Shown here one piece after another: positions 41,648 to 49,302 of a stretch of DNA of 64,000 bases. The notes under the pieces were generated by a model. The model saw only the letters and a program-made list of their open reading frames with translations. It searched no databases and had not been told where the DNA came from. How positions within the stretch are numbered: the first letter of the stretch is position 1; each line of letters starts with the position of its first letter. Source of the DNA: Litchfieldella qijiaojingensis (GTDB lineage: Bacteria > Pseudomonadota > Gammaproteobacteria > Pseudomonadales > Halomonadaceae); contig NZ_BMXS01000003.1 in assembly GCF_014651875.1 (NCBI RefSeq), positions 248,001 to 312,000 of the forward strand, given 5' to 3'. A program made the translations under genes and the position numbers.

Positions 41648-42826
41648 TCAGCGTTCGATGGCTAGCGCAACTCCTTGCCCACCACCGATGCACAAGGTGG
41701 CCAGACCTTTCTTGGCATCGCGGGCGATCATTTCGTACAGCAAGGTCACCAGGATACGGCAGCCGGAGGCGCCGATGGGGTGGCCCAAGGCGATGGCGCC
41801 GCCATTGACGTTGATCTTATCGGTATCCCAGCCGAGTTCCTTATTCACCGCCAGCGCCTGGGCGGCGAAGGCTTCGTTGGCCTCGACAAGGTCAAGATCG
41901 TCCAGGCTCCAGCCGGCCTTCTCCAGGCAGCGGCGCGTGGCCGGGGCCGGACCGATACCCATGATTGCCGGGTCGACAGCAGCGTTGGAATAAGCTGCAA
42001 TCCGCGCCAGCGGCTCGAGGCCCAGGGCCTTGGCCTTCTCGGCGGAGCAGAGCATGACCACGGCAGCGCCGTCGTTGATCGAGGAGGCGTTGCCGGCGGT
42101 AACGCTACCGTCTTTCTTGAAGGCAGGTTTCATGCCGGCCAGCTTCTCTGCGGTGGTCCCGGCGCGCGGCCCCTCGTCGGTGTCGAATACCAGCGGATCA
42201 CCCTTGCGCTGCGGAATTTCCACAGGAACGATCTGGTCCTTGAACCTGCCGCTCTCGATGGCGGCGCTGGCCTTCTGCTGTGAAGCGGCGGCGAATTCGT
42301 CCATCGCCTCGCGGGTGATGCCGTACTTCTCGGCCAGGTTCTCGGCGGTGATCCCCATGTGATAGTTGTTGAAGCTGTCCCACAGGCCGTCATGCACCAT
42401 GGAGTCCAATGCCTTCCAATCTCCCATGCGCTGGCCGGTGCGTGAGTTGGGCAGCACGTGCGGCGCGAGCGACATGTTCTCCTGACCGCCGGCGAGGATC
42501 AGCTCGGCGTCACCGCAGCGAATCGCTTGGGTAGCCAGGTGCAAGGCCTTCAGCCCGGAGCCACACACCTTGTTGATGGTCATGGCGGGAACGGCGTCGG
42601 GAAGGCCGGCCTTGATAGCGGCCTGGCGTGCCGGGTTCTGCCCAACACCTGCGGTCAGCACCTGGCCGAGCAGCACCTCATCGACCTGGTCACTGGCGAC
42701 GCCGGTACGCTCGAGGATGTCCTTGATGACGAGTGCCCCCAAGTCACTGGCGGGAATACCGGCGAGCGACCCGCCGAAGGTGCCAATAGCGGTGCGGCGA
42801 GCCGCGACAATCACCACATCTTGCAT
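41648..42826 (-). CDS. Acetyl-CoA C-acetyltransferase (thiolase)
   Basis: Biosynthetic-type thiolase of 392 residues that condenses or splits acetoacetyl-CoA. Active-site residues are all visible: acyl-accepting Cys in [19 protein letters not shown] (near residue 89), His in [16 protein letters not shown], and the second Cys in [14 protein letters not shown]. Candidates are AtoB (acetoacetate and fatty acid use) or PhaA (first step of polyhydroxybutyrate, common in halomonads); no phaB or phaC lies nearby to decide. GAGGAGTCTCTT precedes the ATG. It is convergent with pnp and downstream of panD on the same strand. Confidence 0.93.
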   Translation of the reverse strand: MQDVVIVAARRTAIGTFGGSLAGIPASDLGALVIKDILERTGVASDQVDEVLLGQVLTAGVGQNPARQAAIKAGLPDAVPAMTINKVCGSGLKALHLATQAIRCGDAELILAGGQENMSLAPHVLPNSRTGQRMGDWKALDSMVHDGLWDSFNNYHMGITAENLAEKYGITREAMDEFAAASQQKASAAIESGRFKDQIVPVEIPQRKGDPLVFDTDEGPRAGTTAEKLAGMKPAFKKDGSVTAGNASSINDGAAVVMLCSAEKAKALGLEPLARIAAYSNAAVDPAIMGIGPAPATRRCLEKAGWSLDDLDLVEANEAFAAQALAVNKELGWDTDKINVNGGAIALGHPIGASGCRILVTLLYEMIARDAKKGLATLCIGGGQGVALAIER

Positions 42827-42958
42827 AAGAGACTCCTCGATACTGATCTATGGACCTCCTAGCATAGGAGAGTTTTGTGCACCGCGGCAACGCCAAATCG
42901 ATGACATGCCGGTAATTCGGCATGCTCTCAATCAGTGGTTTTCGTACCAGGAGCGTCG

Positions 42959-43339
42959 TCAGGCAAGCTGGACAGGAATCGCATTACTGGTATGGCTTAC
43001 CGTGTTGCCTTCCTGAAGATAGACCAGCGCCGGTTGGTGGTCGTCCAGCTCGGCCTCGCTGTAGTGGGCGTAACTGCAAATGATCACCCGGTCGCCGACA
43101 CTAGCTAGATGAGCCGCTGCACCGTTGACGGAAATGATCTTCGAGCCTTCTTCGCCGCGAATGGCATAAGTGGTGAAGCGCTGACCATTCTCTACGTTAT
43201 AGATCTGGATCTGTTCATTCTCGCGGATTCCCGCCATGTCGAGCAGGTCGCCGTCGATGGCGCAGGACCCTTCGTAGTTGAGAACGGCATGGGTGACGCG
43301 GGCCATATGCAACTTGGCCTTGAGCATGATGGTATGCAT
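42959..43339 (-). CDS. panD: Aspartate 1-decarboxylase (proenzyme)
   Basis: Makes beta-alanine for pantothenate. The 126-residue proenzyme has the self-cleavage site at Gly24-Ser25 ([10 protein letters not shown]); Ser25 becomes the pyruvoyl cofactor. Other conserved parts: [36 protein letters not shown] and DRVIICSYA. The start at 43339 gives exactly the E. coli length; the frame is open 11 codons further upstream. It lies 32 nt after panC in a panB-panC-panD series on the minus strand. Confidence 0.96.
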   Translation of the reverse strand: MHTIMLKAKLHMARVTHAVLNYEGSCAIDGDLLDMAGIRENEQIQIYNVENGQRFTTYAIRGEEGSKIISVNGAAAHLASVGDRVIICSYAHYSEAELDDHQPALVYLQEGNTVSHTSNAIPVQLA

Positions 43340-43371
43340 GGCGTTGGTTTTCCTTTCTTCGTTCCACCGCA

Positions 43372-44223
43372 CTAGCGCGGCAGGCTGACGGACAGGTTAT
43401 CGATCAGGCGCGCCGGCCCCAGGTGGGCGGCGACGAGAATCACCGCTTCACGGCTCGATTCATCGAGCGGTGCCAGGTCGTGGGCACGGCGCACTTCGAG
43501 ATAGTCGGGCTTGAAACCGCGCTCGACAAGGCGTGTCAGAGCGGCATCGATGGCCTGCTGAGGGGGGTGGCCGTCCTCCAGGGCATCCCGTACTTCGCAC
43601 AAGGTACGGTACAGGCCAGGGGCCTTGCCACGCTCCTCGGCGTTGAGATAGCCATTGCGGGAGGACAGCGCCAAGCCATCGTCGGCACGTACGATGGGTA
43701 CGCCGACGATCTCGATGGGGAAATGCAAGTCGGCCACCAATTGACGAATCACCGCTAACTGCTGGTAGTCCTTCTCGCCGAAGCAGGCCACATCGGGCTG
43801 GACCAGATTGAACAGCATGGTGACGATGGTTGCCACGCCGTCGAAATGGCCGGGGCGACTGCCGCCACACAACCCCTCGCTCACACCACTAACCCTGACA
43901 TGGGTCTGGACGTCGAGTCCACGAGGGTAAAGGGTGGCGGTATCCGGAGTGAACAACAGGTCACAGCCGGCCGCTTGCAGGCCGGCTTGGTCCGCAGCCA
44001 AGGTGCGCGGATAGTTGTCGAGATCCTCGTCCGGCCCGAATTGCAAAGGGTTGACGAAGATGGTGGCCACCACAAGATCAGCTCGGGCCCGGGCCGACTC
44101 AACCAGGGCCAAGTGTCCAGCGTGCAAGTTGCCCATGGTGGGGACCAGGGCAATGCACTGTCCTTGACGCTTGGGCCCATCGAGAGCCTGACGGAGTTCG
44201 GCGATATCGTAGATCGTTCGCAT
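43372..44223 (-). CDS. panC: Pantothenate synthetase
   Basis: ATP-dependent ligation of pantoate with beta-alanine. The 283-residue protein has the HIGH-like ATP site [32 protein letters not shown], the [33 protein letters not shown] block and the KMSKS-like [15 protein letters not shown]. The start overlaps the panB stop by one nt (TGATG). Confidence 0.97.
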   Translation of the reverse strand: MRTIYDIAELRQALDGPKRQGQCIALVPTMGNLHAGHLALVESARARADLVVATIFVNPLQFGPDEDLDNYPRTLAADQAGLQAAGCDLLFTPDTATLYPRGLDVQTHVRVSGVSEGLCGGSRPGHFDGVATIVTMLFNLVQPDVACFGEKDYQQLAVIRQLVADLHFPIEIVGVPIVRADDGLALSSRNGYLNAEERGKAPGLYRTLCEVRDALEDGHPPQQAIDAALTRLVERGFKPDYLEVRRAHDLAPLDESSREAVILVAAHLGPARLIDNLSVSLPR

Positions 44224-45014
44224 CAGAAGCAGTGCTCCTCGGCGGGAAAGCGCCGGGCCTTGACGTCTTCATGGTAGCGGCGGAACGCCCCCGGAATATC
44301 GCTGGCCTCGGCGAGGAAGTTCTTGACGAAACGCGGGGTGCGGCCATGTGTGACGCCCAGTACATCGTGCATTACCAGGATCTGGCCATCGACATCCGGG
44401 CCCGCGCCGATGCCGATCACCGGGACCGATACCGCCTCGCGCACCGCGCGGCCAAGGCTGGCCGGTACGCATTCGAGCAGGATCACTGAGGCGCCAGCGT
44501 CAACCAGGGTACGTGCATCGGCGACGATTTGCTCGGCACGTTCAGCCTCGCGACCCTGGACCTTGTAGCCTCCGAACTGATAGACAGACTGCGGTGTCAG
44601 GCCCAAATGAGCGCATACCGGCACTCCTCGACGCGTCAGCTCGCGAATGCCGTCAGCCATCCAGGCTTCGCCTTCCACCTTGACCAGCTCTGCCCCTGCT
44701 CGCATCAGCTCGCCGGCATCCAGCAGCAGGCGTTCCTGGCTGGCATTGCTCATGAACGGCAGGTCGACCATCAGCAGGCTCGTGCCCTTGCCGCGCGCTA
44801 CACAGCGAGTGTGGTAGCAGATGTCGTCCAGCGTGACGGGCAGGGTGCTGTCATGGCCCTGCAGTACCATCCCCAAGGAGTCGCCGACCAGCAGGACCTC
44901 TATACCCGCATCGCTTGCCGCACGGGCGAAGGTGGCATCGTAGGCGGTCAGGCAACTGAACGTTTCGCCGGCGCGCTTGCAGGCTTGTAGCGTGCTCAAG
45001 GTGACCGTTTTCAT
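44223..45014 (-). CDS. panB: 3-methyl-2-oxobutanoate hydroxymethyltransferase
   Basis: First committed step of pantothenate synthesis, using methylene-tetrahydrofolate. The 263-residue TIM barrel has LTAYDATFARAASDAGIEVLLVGDSLGMVLQG (Mg-binding Asp), FMSNASQERLL, VKVEGEAW, VCAHLGLTPQSV and ECVPASLGRAVREAVSVPVIGIGAGPDVDGQILVMHDVLG. Its folate substrate links it to folK, encoded 143 nt upstream on the same strand. That gap holds a cluster of TGTTAC/GTAACA half-sites. Confidence 0.97.
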   Translation of the reverse strand: MKTVTLSTLQACKRAGETFSCLTAYDATFARAASDAGIEVLLVGDSLGMVLQGHDSTLPVTLDDICYHTRCVARGKGTSLLMVDLPFMSNASQERLLLDAGELMRAGAELVKVEGEAWMADGIRELTRRGVPVCAHLGLTPQSVYQFGGYKVQGREAERAEQIVADARTLVDAGASVILLECVPASLGRAVREAVSVPVIGIGAGPDVDGQILVMHDVLGVTHGRTPRFVKNFLAEASDIPGAFRRYHEDVKARRFPAEEHCF

Positions 45015-45088
45015 AGGCGTTCGATCTCGTCGTTCTCATACGGACGGCATTTCGGATTGGCTCCGAAGCCGCCATGGCTGGCCCGAAC

Positions 45089-45178
45089 TGTTACATGGGT
45101 TGTTACCGCTGACGCAAGGAAGTGTGGATCGGTAACAAATTTCGGGCAACTCTACCTTTAGGGTAACAGCACCCGCAA
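45089..45178 (-). promoter_or_regulatory. Cluster of TGTTAC/GTAACA half-sites between folK and panB
   Basis: TGTTAC at 45089 and 45101, GTAACA at 45132 and 45173. The pair at 45101/45132 extends to TGTTACCG ... CGGTAACA. The same half-site occurs upstream of the crcZ-like promoter, where it probably binds CbrB. A shared regulator is possible but the spacing differs. Confidence 0.3.
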
Positions 45179-45652
45179 GTCGTCCTGTGGATGGTCCCGC
45201 GCCAGGCTGGCGATGTCACGTCCATCGGGTAGACGCAATGTCGGCGCCACTTCGGCCAAGGGCACCAGCACGAAGCCGCGGTCGACCATCCGCGGATGGG
45301 GAACGCGCAAGCGGGGGGTATCGATATGGGAGTCGTCGTAGAGTAGCAGGTCGAGATCCAGCGTGCGGGGCCCCCAGTGACGCAGACGCTGGCGGCCATG
45401 GCGCTGTTCCAAAGCCTGAAGTTGGTCGAGTAGTGCCAGCGGCGATAGCCGGGTGTCGAGCGCGGCGACGGCATTGACGAAATCGGGCTGGTCCTGAGGG
45501 CCAACCGGTCGGCTGGCGTACAGGCTCGAGCGGGCAACCAGCTGGCTCAGTGGCAATCGATCCAGTGCCATCAAGGCGCGTTCGACCTGATCGCTAGGTG
45601 AATCGAGATTGCTGCCCAAGCCGATGTAGGCGCGGTGGTAGCGGCTAGTCAT
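45158..45652 (-). CDS. folK: 2-amino-4-hydroxy-6-hydroxymethyldihydropteridine pyrophosphokinase
   Basis: Pyrophosphorylates the pterin precursor of folate, feeding FolP. The 164-residue product has AYIGLGSNLDSPSDQVERAL, SSLYASRPVGPQDQPDFVNAVAALDT and the signature RHWGPRTLDLDLLLYDDSHID (Mg-binding Asp pair) with LRVPHPRMVDRGFVLVPLAEVAP. The start at 45652 is the family start; its ATG overlaps the end of pcnB by 8 nt, so the two are coupled, as in Pseudomonas and E. coli. Confidence 0.96.
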   Translation of the reverse strand: MTSRYHRAYIGLGSNLDSPSDQVERALMALDRLPLSQLVARSSLYASRPVGPQDQPDFVNAVAALDTRLSPLALLDQLQALEQRHGRQRLRHWGPRTLDLDLLLYDDSHIDTPRLRVPHPRMVDRGFVLVPLAEVAPTLRLPDGRDIASLARDHPQDDLRVLLP

Positions 45653-47054
45653 GGTGTCCCATGGATGACGAGGTACGACGCCGACGCTTGCGTGGGCGGC
45701 GCTTGCGACCGTTATCTGCGCCCGAAGGGTCGCTGCCGTCCAGCTTGCCCAGCATGCGATGCTGTTCATGATCATCGGCGTTCTGGAAGGCATTCCACCA
45801 TTGGCCAAGGCCTGGATCGATCTCGCCGGCTTCCTCGCGTAATAGCAGGAAGTCGTAGGCGGCTCGAAAACGCGGATGCTCTCGCGTCTGTATGGCGCGT
45901 TTGCCGCGACGCTTGGGCAGGCGTAGTTGCAGGTCCCAGATGTCGCGCATCGGCAGGCTGAAGCGCTTGGGGATCGAGATGTGCTGCAACTGGCGTGACA
46001 CGGCTTGTTGCGAGGCGGCTTGTAGAGCGGGGATGGGAGGCATGCCTTCAGCTTGAATATCGTCCATGCGCCGCGCCACGCCGGGCCATAGCAGGGCGGC
46101 GAAGAGGAAGGCTGGCGTCACCGGCCGCTCTTCGCGGATGCGCGTATCGGTATTGTCCAGGGCTCGTTCGATCAGAGACTCGGCCCAGGGGAGTTCCGCC
46201 ATGGCCTCATAGGCTTCGGGAAACAGCATCGCGAAGAGACCATAATCGCGCAAGGCATGGAAAGTATCGACGGCATGGCCAGCCAGGAATAGCTTGAGAA
46301 CCTCGTCGAACAGCCGTGCTGGTGGAATCTGCAACAGCAGCGGAGCCAACTCGCGAATCGGAGCCTCGGTGTCGGCGTCGAGCCGGAAGCCGAGTTTGGT
46401 GGCGAAGCGGATGGCACGCAACATGCGCACCGGGTCTTCGCGGTAGCGAGTCTCTGGGTCGCCGATCAGACGCAGGGTGCGGGACTCGATGTCGCGCACG
46501 CCGTCGGCCCAGTCGTGAATCGAGAAGTCGGCGATGTTGTAGTAGAGAGCGTTGACGGTGAAGTCGCGGCGCAGAGCGTCTTCTTCGATGTTGCCCCAGA
46601 CGTTGTCGCGCAGCAGCAAACCATGTTCGGATTGGTGTGCAATGTGCTCGCCGTGATCGTCGCCCGGTTTGCCACGAAAGGTGGTGACCTCGATGACTTC
46701 GCGGCCGAAACGCACATGCACGATGCGGAAGCGGCGGCCGATGATGCGCGAGTTGCGAAACAGATCTCGCAGTTGCTCCGGGGTGGCATTGGTGGCGACA
46801 TCGAAGTCCTTGGGGGCCTTGCCGAGTAGCGAGTCGCGGATGCAACCGCCGACCAAATAGGCCTCGAAGCCTGCGTTATGCAGACGATAGAGTACCTTCA
46901 GGGCTGCTTCACTGAACAGCTTGCGTGAAACGGGATGATCCTCACGGGGGATGATGCGAAGGCCGGGTCCGTCACCGGGGCCATCCTGGCTGCCGAGAAG
47001 TGTCTTCAATCGTTCACCGGGGCGTTGGAGAAAGCGGGTAAATCCTTTGAACAT
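45645..47054 (-). CDS. pcnB: Poly(A) polymerase I
   Basis: Adds 3' A-tails that promote RNA decay. The nucleotidyltransferase core is clear: AYLVGGCIRDSLLGKAPKDFDVATNATPEQLRDLF with the DFD metal ligands, RRFRIVHVRFGREVIEVTTFRG, RRDFTVNALYYNIADFSIHDW, and the RMLRAIRFATKLGF motif that separates these enzymes from CCA-adding ones together with the Arg/Lys-rich C-terminal tail (RKRRPRKRRRR). 469 residues from ATG 47054; GTG 47090 would add 12. It sits just downstream of the crcZ-like RNA, exactly as in Pseudomonas. Confidence 0.94.
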   Translation of the reverse strand: MFKGFTRFLQRPGERLKTLLGSQDGPGDGPGLRIIPREDHPVSRKLFSEAALKVLYRLHNAGFEAYLVGGCIRDSLLGKAPKDFDVATNATPEQLRDLFRNSRIIGRRFRIVHVRFGREVIEVTTFRGKPGDDHGEHIAHQSEHGLLLRDNVWGNIEEDALRRDFTVNALYYNIADFSIHDWADGVRDIESRTLRLIGDPETRYREDPVRMLRAIRFATKLGFRLDADTEAPIRELAPLLLQIPPARLFDEVLKLFLAGHAVDTFHALRDYGLFAMLFPEAYEAMAELPWAESLIERALDNTDTRIREERPVTPAFLFAALLWPGVARRMDDIQAEGMPPIPALQAASQQAVSRQLQHISIPKRFSLPMRDIWDLQLRLPKRRGKRAIQTREHPRFRAAYDFLLLREEAGEIDPGLGQWWNAFQNADDHEQHRMLGKLDGSDPSGADNGRKRRPRKRRRRTSSSMGHHD

Positions 47055-47171
47055 GCAGCGATATCGACTCGCTATGCTGTAAAACACCAAGTGTAGCCGA
47101 CCGCCGACACCTTGGGAACCGCTGTGTAACCGTTAGCGCGCACGAGAGAGTGGAAGGCAAGGGCCAGATGC

Positions 47172-47198
47172 AGAAAGGGGAGGCCAGATGGCCTCCCC
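47172..47198 (-). terminator. Terminator of the crcZ-like RNA
   Basis: Minus strand GGGGAGGCC-ATCT-GGCCTCCCC, a perfect 9-bp stem, followed by TTTCTG, between the last CA motif and pcnB. Confidence 0.8.
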
Positions 47199-47671
47199 TA
47201 CAAGCATGCATCCAGCAATCCATGCTGTTGATTTTTCTTCGTGATGGCGCATCGCCCTGAATACGCACCACAGTCACCAAGAAGTGATCAGGCAATCAGC
47301 ATTCTTGTTGTTGTCGATCTTCCCGAAGGCGACCGTCTCGTATTCAAAACAATAATCCAACCACGACGGTAGGGTATCTACCTCCCCTCGGCATGTTGTT
47401 GTTGTTGCCGAGGATGCATCTCTGACGGGCCTGTTCTTGTTGTTGCCCGCTCGGGATGCGTCGCGTCCTGAGTCGTTTCCGGATCTTCGACCGTGTTGTT
47501 CTTGTGGCAGTCGAAGCTGGGCGGTGCGGCGTTGTTGTTGTTCGCGCCTTGCGCATCGCCCCATCTGGATCCCCCGGTGGCTTTGTTTTTGTTCTGAAGC
47601 CGGGGCAGCGCCATGGTGTCACCTTGTTGTTGTTGGAGGTGGCCGATGGCGTCCGGATGTTTGTTTTTCTT
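47175..47671 (-). ncRNA. crcZ: CrcZ-type small RNA with eight CA motifs (candidate)
   Basis: A 500-nt non-coding transcript inferred between cbrB and pcnB, where Pseudomonas encodes CrcZ. It should bind Hfq/Crc and lift catabolite repression. Eight stretches fit AAnAAnAA on the minus strand, at plus positions 47302-47313, 47396-47407, 47434-47445, 47496-47503, 47532-47543, 47583-47593, 47624-47635 and 47661-47671. Several lie in hairpin loops: CCTCGGCA/TGCCGAGG (47386-47413), TTCGAC/GTCGAA (47486-47515), GTCACC/GGTGGC (47618-47643), GGCTT/AAGCC (47579-47601). A sigma-54 promoter precedes it and a terminator follows. Base composition breaks from the GC-rich genes and no frame codes sensibly. 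The start (about 47671) and length are inferred. It is longer than the roughly 400-nt Pseudomonas RNA. Confidence 0.85.
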
Positions 47672-47682
47672 GGTATAGGTAT

Positions 47683-47698
47683 AGCAGACCTTGTGCCA
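47683..47698 (-). promoter_or_regulatory. Sigma-54 promoter of the crcZ-like RNA
   Basis: Minus strand TGGCACAAGGTCTGCT. It has GG and GC at the exact -24/-12 spacing of the RpoN consensus TGGCACN5TTGCW, with one mismatch in the conserved positions. Start of transcription is expected about 12 nt downstream, near 47671. Confidence 0.88.
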
Positions 47699-47772
47699 CG
47701 CCTGATAAAGTCCTTTTTTTTCAATTGTTTGTGTTTTTTCTCTTGAGTTCCCTCTGATATGGGGGACCGGTG

Positions 47773-47823
47773 TGTTACCTCCTTTGAGCCATCGCGGGGC
47801 AGTTACTGTGTGAGATGGTAACA
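47773..47823 (-). promoter_or_regulatory. Candidate CbrB upstream activator sites
   Basis: On the minus strand TGTTAC (47823-47818), 11 nt, GTAACT (47806-47801), and a further GTAACA half-site at 47778-47773. This matches the TGTTAC-N11-GTAACA type of site described for Pseudomonas CbrB, as I recall it, and lies about 105-150 nt upstream of the sigma-54 start, a normal distance for an enhancer-binding protein. Confidence 0.6.
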
Positions 47824-47852
47824 ACTGGTGCGCCAAGGCCTGTGTTGGCCAC

Positions 47853-47884
47853 AAAAAGATGCCCGAGAGACTGGCTCCCGGGCA
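47853..47884 (-). terminator. Terminator after cbrB
   Basis: Minus strand TGCCCGGGAG ... CTCTCGGGCA stem followed by TCTTTTT, about 35 nt past the cbrB stop. It separates cbrB from the sRNA, which then needs its own promoter. Confidence 0.85.
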
Positions 47885-47916
47885 CTTAGACCATGGTCGG
47901 GTTGTCCGTGGGCTGG

Positions 47917-49302
47917 TTAGCCTGCACGGCTACGAGCGCCCTTCTTGCGAGGGATGCCGAGCCGCTGGCGGCGCTCCCACAAGCACTTGCGACTGATCCC
48001 CAATTTCTGAGCCAGCTCTGTCTCGCTCATTTGGTCCTGGTGCTCGAGGACGAAGTGCTGGAAATAGTCTTCCAGCGACAGGTCCTCCTCGCTGGGGGGA
48101 TCGTCCTGCGTGCTGGCTACGCTGCGAGGATGGGGTGTGGGAGGTGTTGGTCGGAGGGGGGCTTGAGGGCGCAGGCCCAGGTCATCGGGATGAATCAGGT
48201 GACCCTCGGCGAGGATCACGCCCCGTTCGAGGGCGTTTTCCAACTCGCGGACGTTGCCGGGCCAGGGGTAATCACGGATCTCGCGGCGTGCGGCACGAGA
48301 AAGCTTGAGGCCTTCTCTGGCGTGGCGGCGACAGGCACTCTCCAATAGTACATCGGCCAGTTTGAGGATGTCATCCTCGCGCTCGCGTAGCGGTGGCAAG
48401 TCGATCTGCATCACGTTGAGACGGTAATAGAGATCGAGGCGGAACTCTCCGCTCTTCGAGAGCGCACGCAAGTCGCGATGGGTGGCGGCGATCAGTCGGA
48501 TATTCACGTGCCGGGTCTCCACCGAGCCAATCTTGCGAATCTCACCTTCCTGCAGAACGCGCAGCAGGCGAGCCTGGGCGTCCAAGGGCAGTTCGCCGAT
48601 TTCGTCGAGGAACAGGGTGCCGCCATCGGCGGCCTCCACCAGGCCTGTGCGAGCGGCACTGGCACCGGTGAAGGCGCCCTTTTCGTGGCCGAACAGTTCG
48701 GACTCGATCAGTGTCTCGGGGATGGCAGCGCAGTTGACGCAGATCAACGGCGCACGAGCGCGCTGGCTCTGGTAGTGGATGGCGCGTGCGACCAGCTCCT
48801 TGCCGGTACCGGATTCGCCTTGGATCAGTACCGTCACATCGGCCGGGGCGGTCTTGCGGATACGGGTATAGACAGTCTCCATGGCCGGGCAGTCGCCGAT
48901 CATGGTTTGAGCGGTGGCAGCAGGAGGCGTTTCGCCCTTGGGGCTAGCCTTATGACCGTACTGCGCCAGAGTCTTGGCCACGGTGTCGAGCAATTCATCG
49001 TGATCGAAGGGCTTGGCGATATAGTCCACTGCACCTTGCTTCAAGGCATCCACCGCTGAGCGCATGCTGGCATAGCTGGTCATGATCAATACCGGCGTAG
49101 GCGCGGCACGCTCGATCATGGCGGTGCCTGCCTCACCGGGCAATCGCAAGTCGCTGATCACCAGGTCGAAACGTTGGGGGTCGAGGGTTTCGGCTTCGGC
49201 GACCGAACCGGCCTCGCTGACCTGGTAGTCATGACGCTCGAGCAGTCGCTTGAGGGCGCTGCGGATGATGGCTTCGTCTTCAACGATCAGAATCCGGCTC
49301 AT
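47917..49302 (-). CDS. cbrB: Sigma-54-dependent response regulator CbrB
   Basis: NtrC-type activator of the carbon/nitrogen two-component system CbrAB. The 461-residue protein has a receiver domain ([18 protein letters not shown]; phosphoacceptor Asp51 in [13 protein letters not shown]), an AAA+ domain with Walker A GESGTGKE, the sigma-54 contact loop EKGAFTGAS, Walker [14 protein letters not shown] and R-finger region, and a Fis-type helix-turn-helix ([24 protein letters not shown]). The start at 49302 is 23 nt inside the end of cbrA, so translation is coupled. Identity rests on the fusion-type sensor upstream plus the pcnB-side sRNA. Confidence 0.93.
   Translation of the reverse strand: MSRILIVEDEAIIRSALKRLLERHDYQVSEAGSVAEAETLDPQRFDLVISDLRLPGEAGTAMIERAAPTPVLIMTSYASMRSAVDALKQGAVDYIAKPFDHDELLDTVAKTLAQYGHKASPKGETPPAATAQTMIGDCPAMETVYTRIRKTAPADVTVLIQGESGTGKELVARAIHYQSQRARAPLICVNCAAIPETLIESELFGHEKGAFTGASAARTGLVEAADGGTLFLDEIGELPLDAQARLLRVLQEGEIRKIGSVETRHVNIRLIAATHRDLRALSKSGEFRLDLYYRLNVMQIDLPPLREREDDILKLADVLLESACRRHAREGLKLSRAARREIRDYPWPGNVRELENALERGVILAEGHLIHPDDLGLRPQAPLRPTPPTPHPRSVASTQDDPPSEEDLSLEDYFQHFVLEHQDQMSETELAQKLGISRKCLWERRQRLGIPRKKGARSRAG

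Noticed and set aside
47344-47854. Asn/Lys/Thr-rich minus-strand frames in the cbrB-pcnB gap
   Set aside because: The Asn runs come from repeated AAC in the CA motifs; several frames are open at once and none has a proper start site or conserved pattern. The region reads as RNA, not protein.
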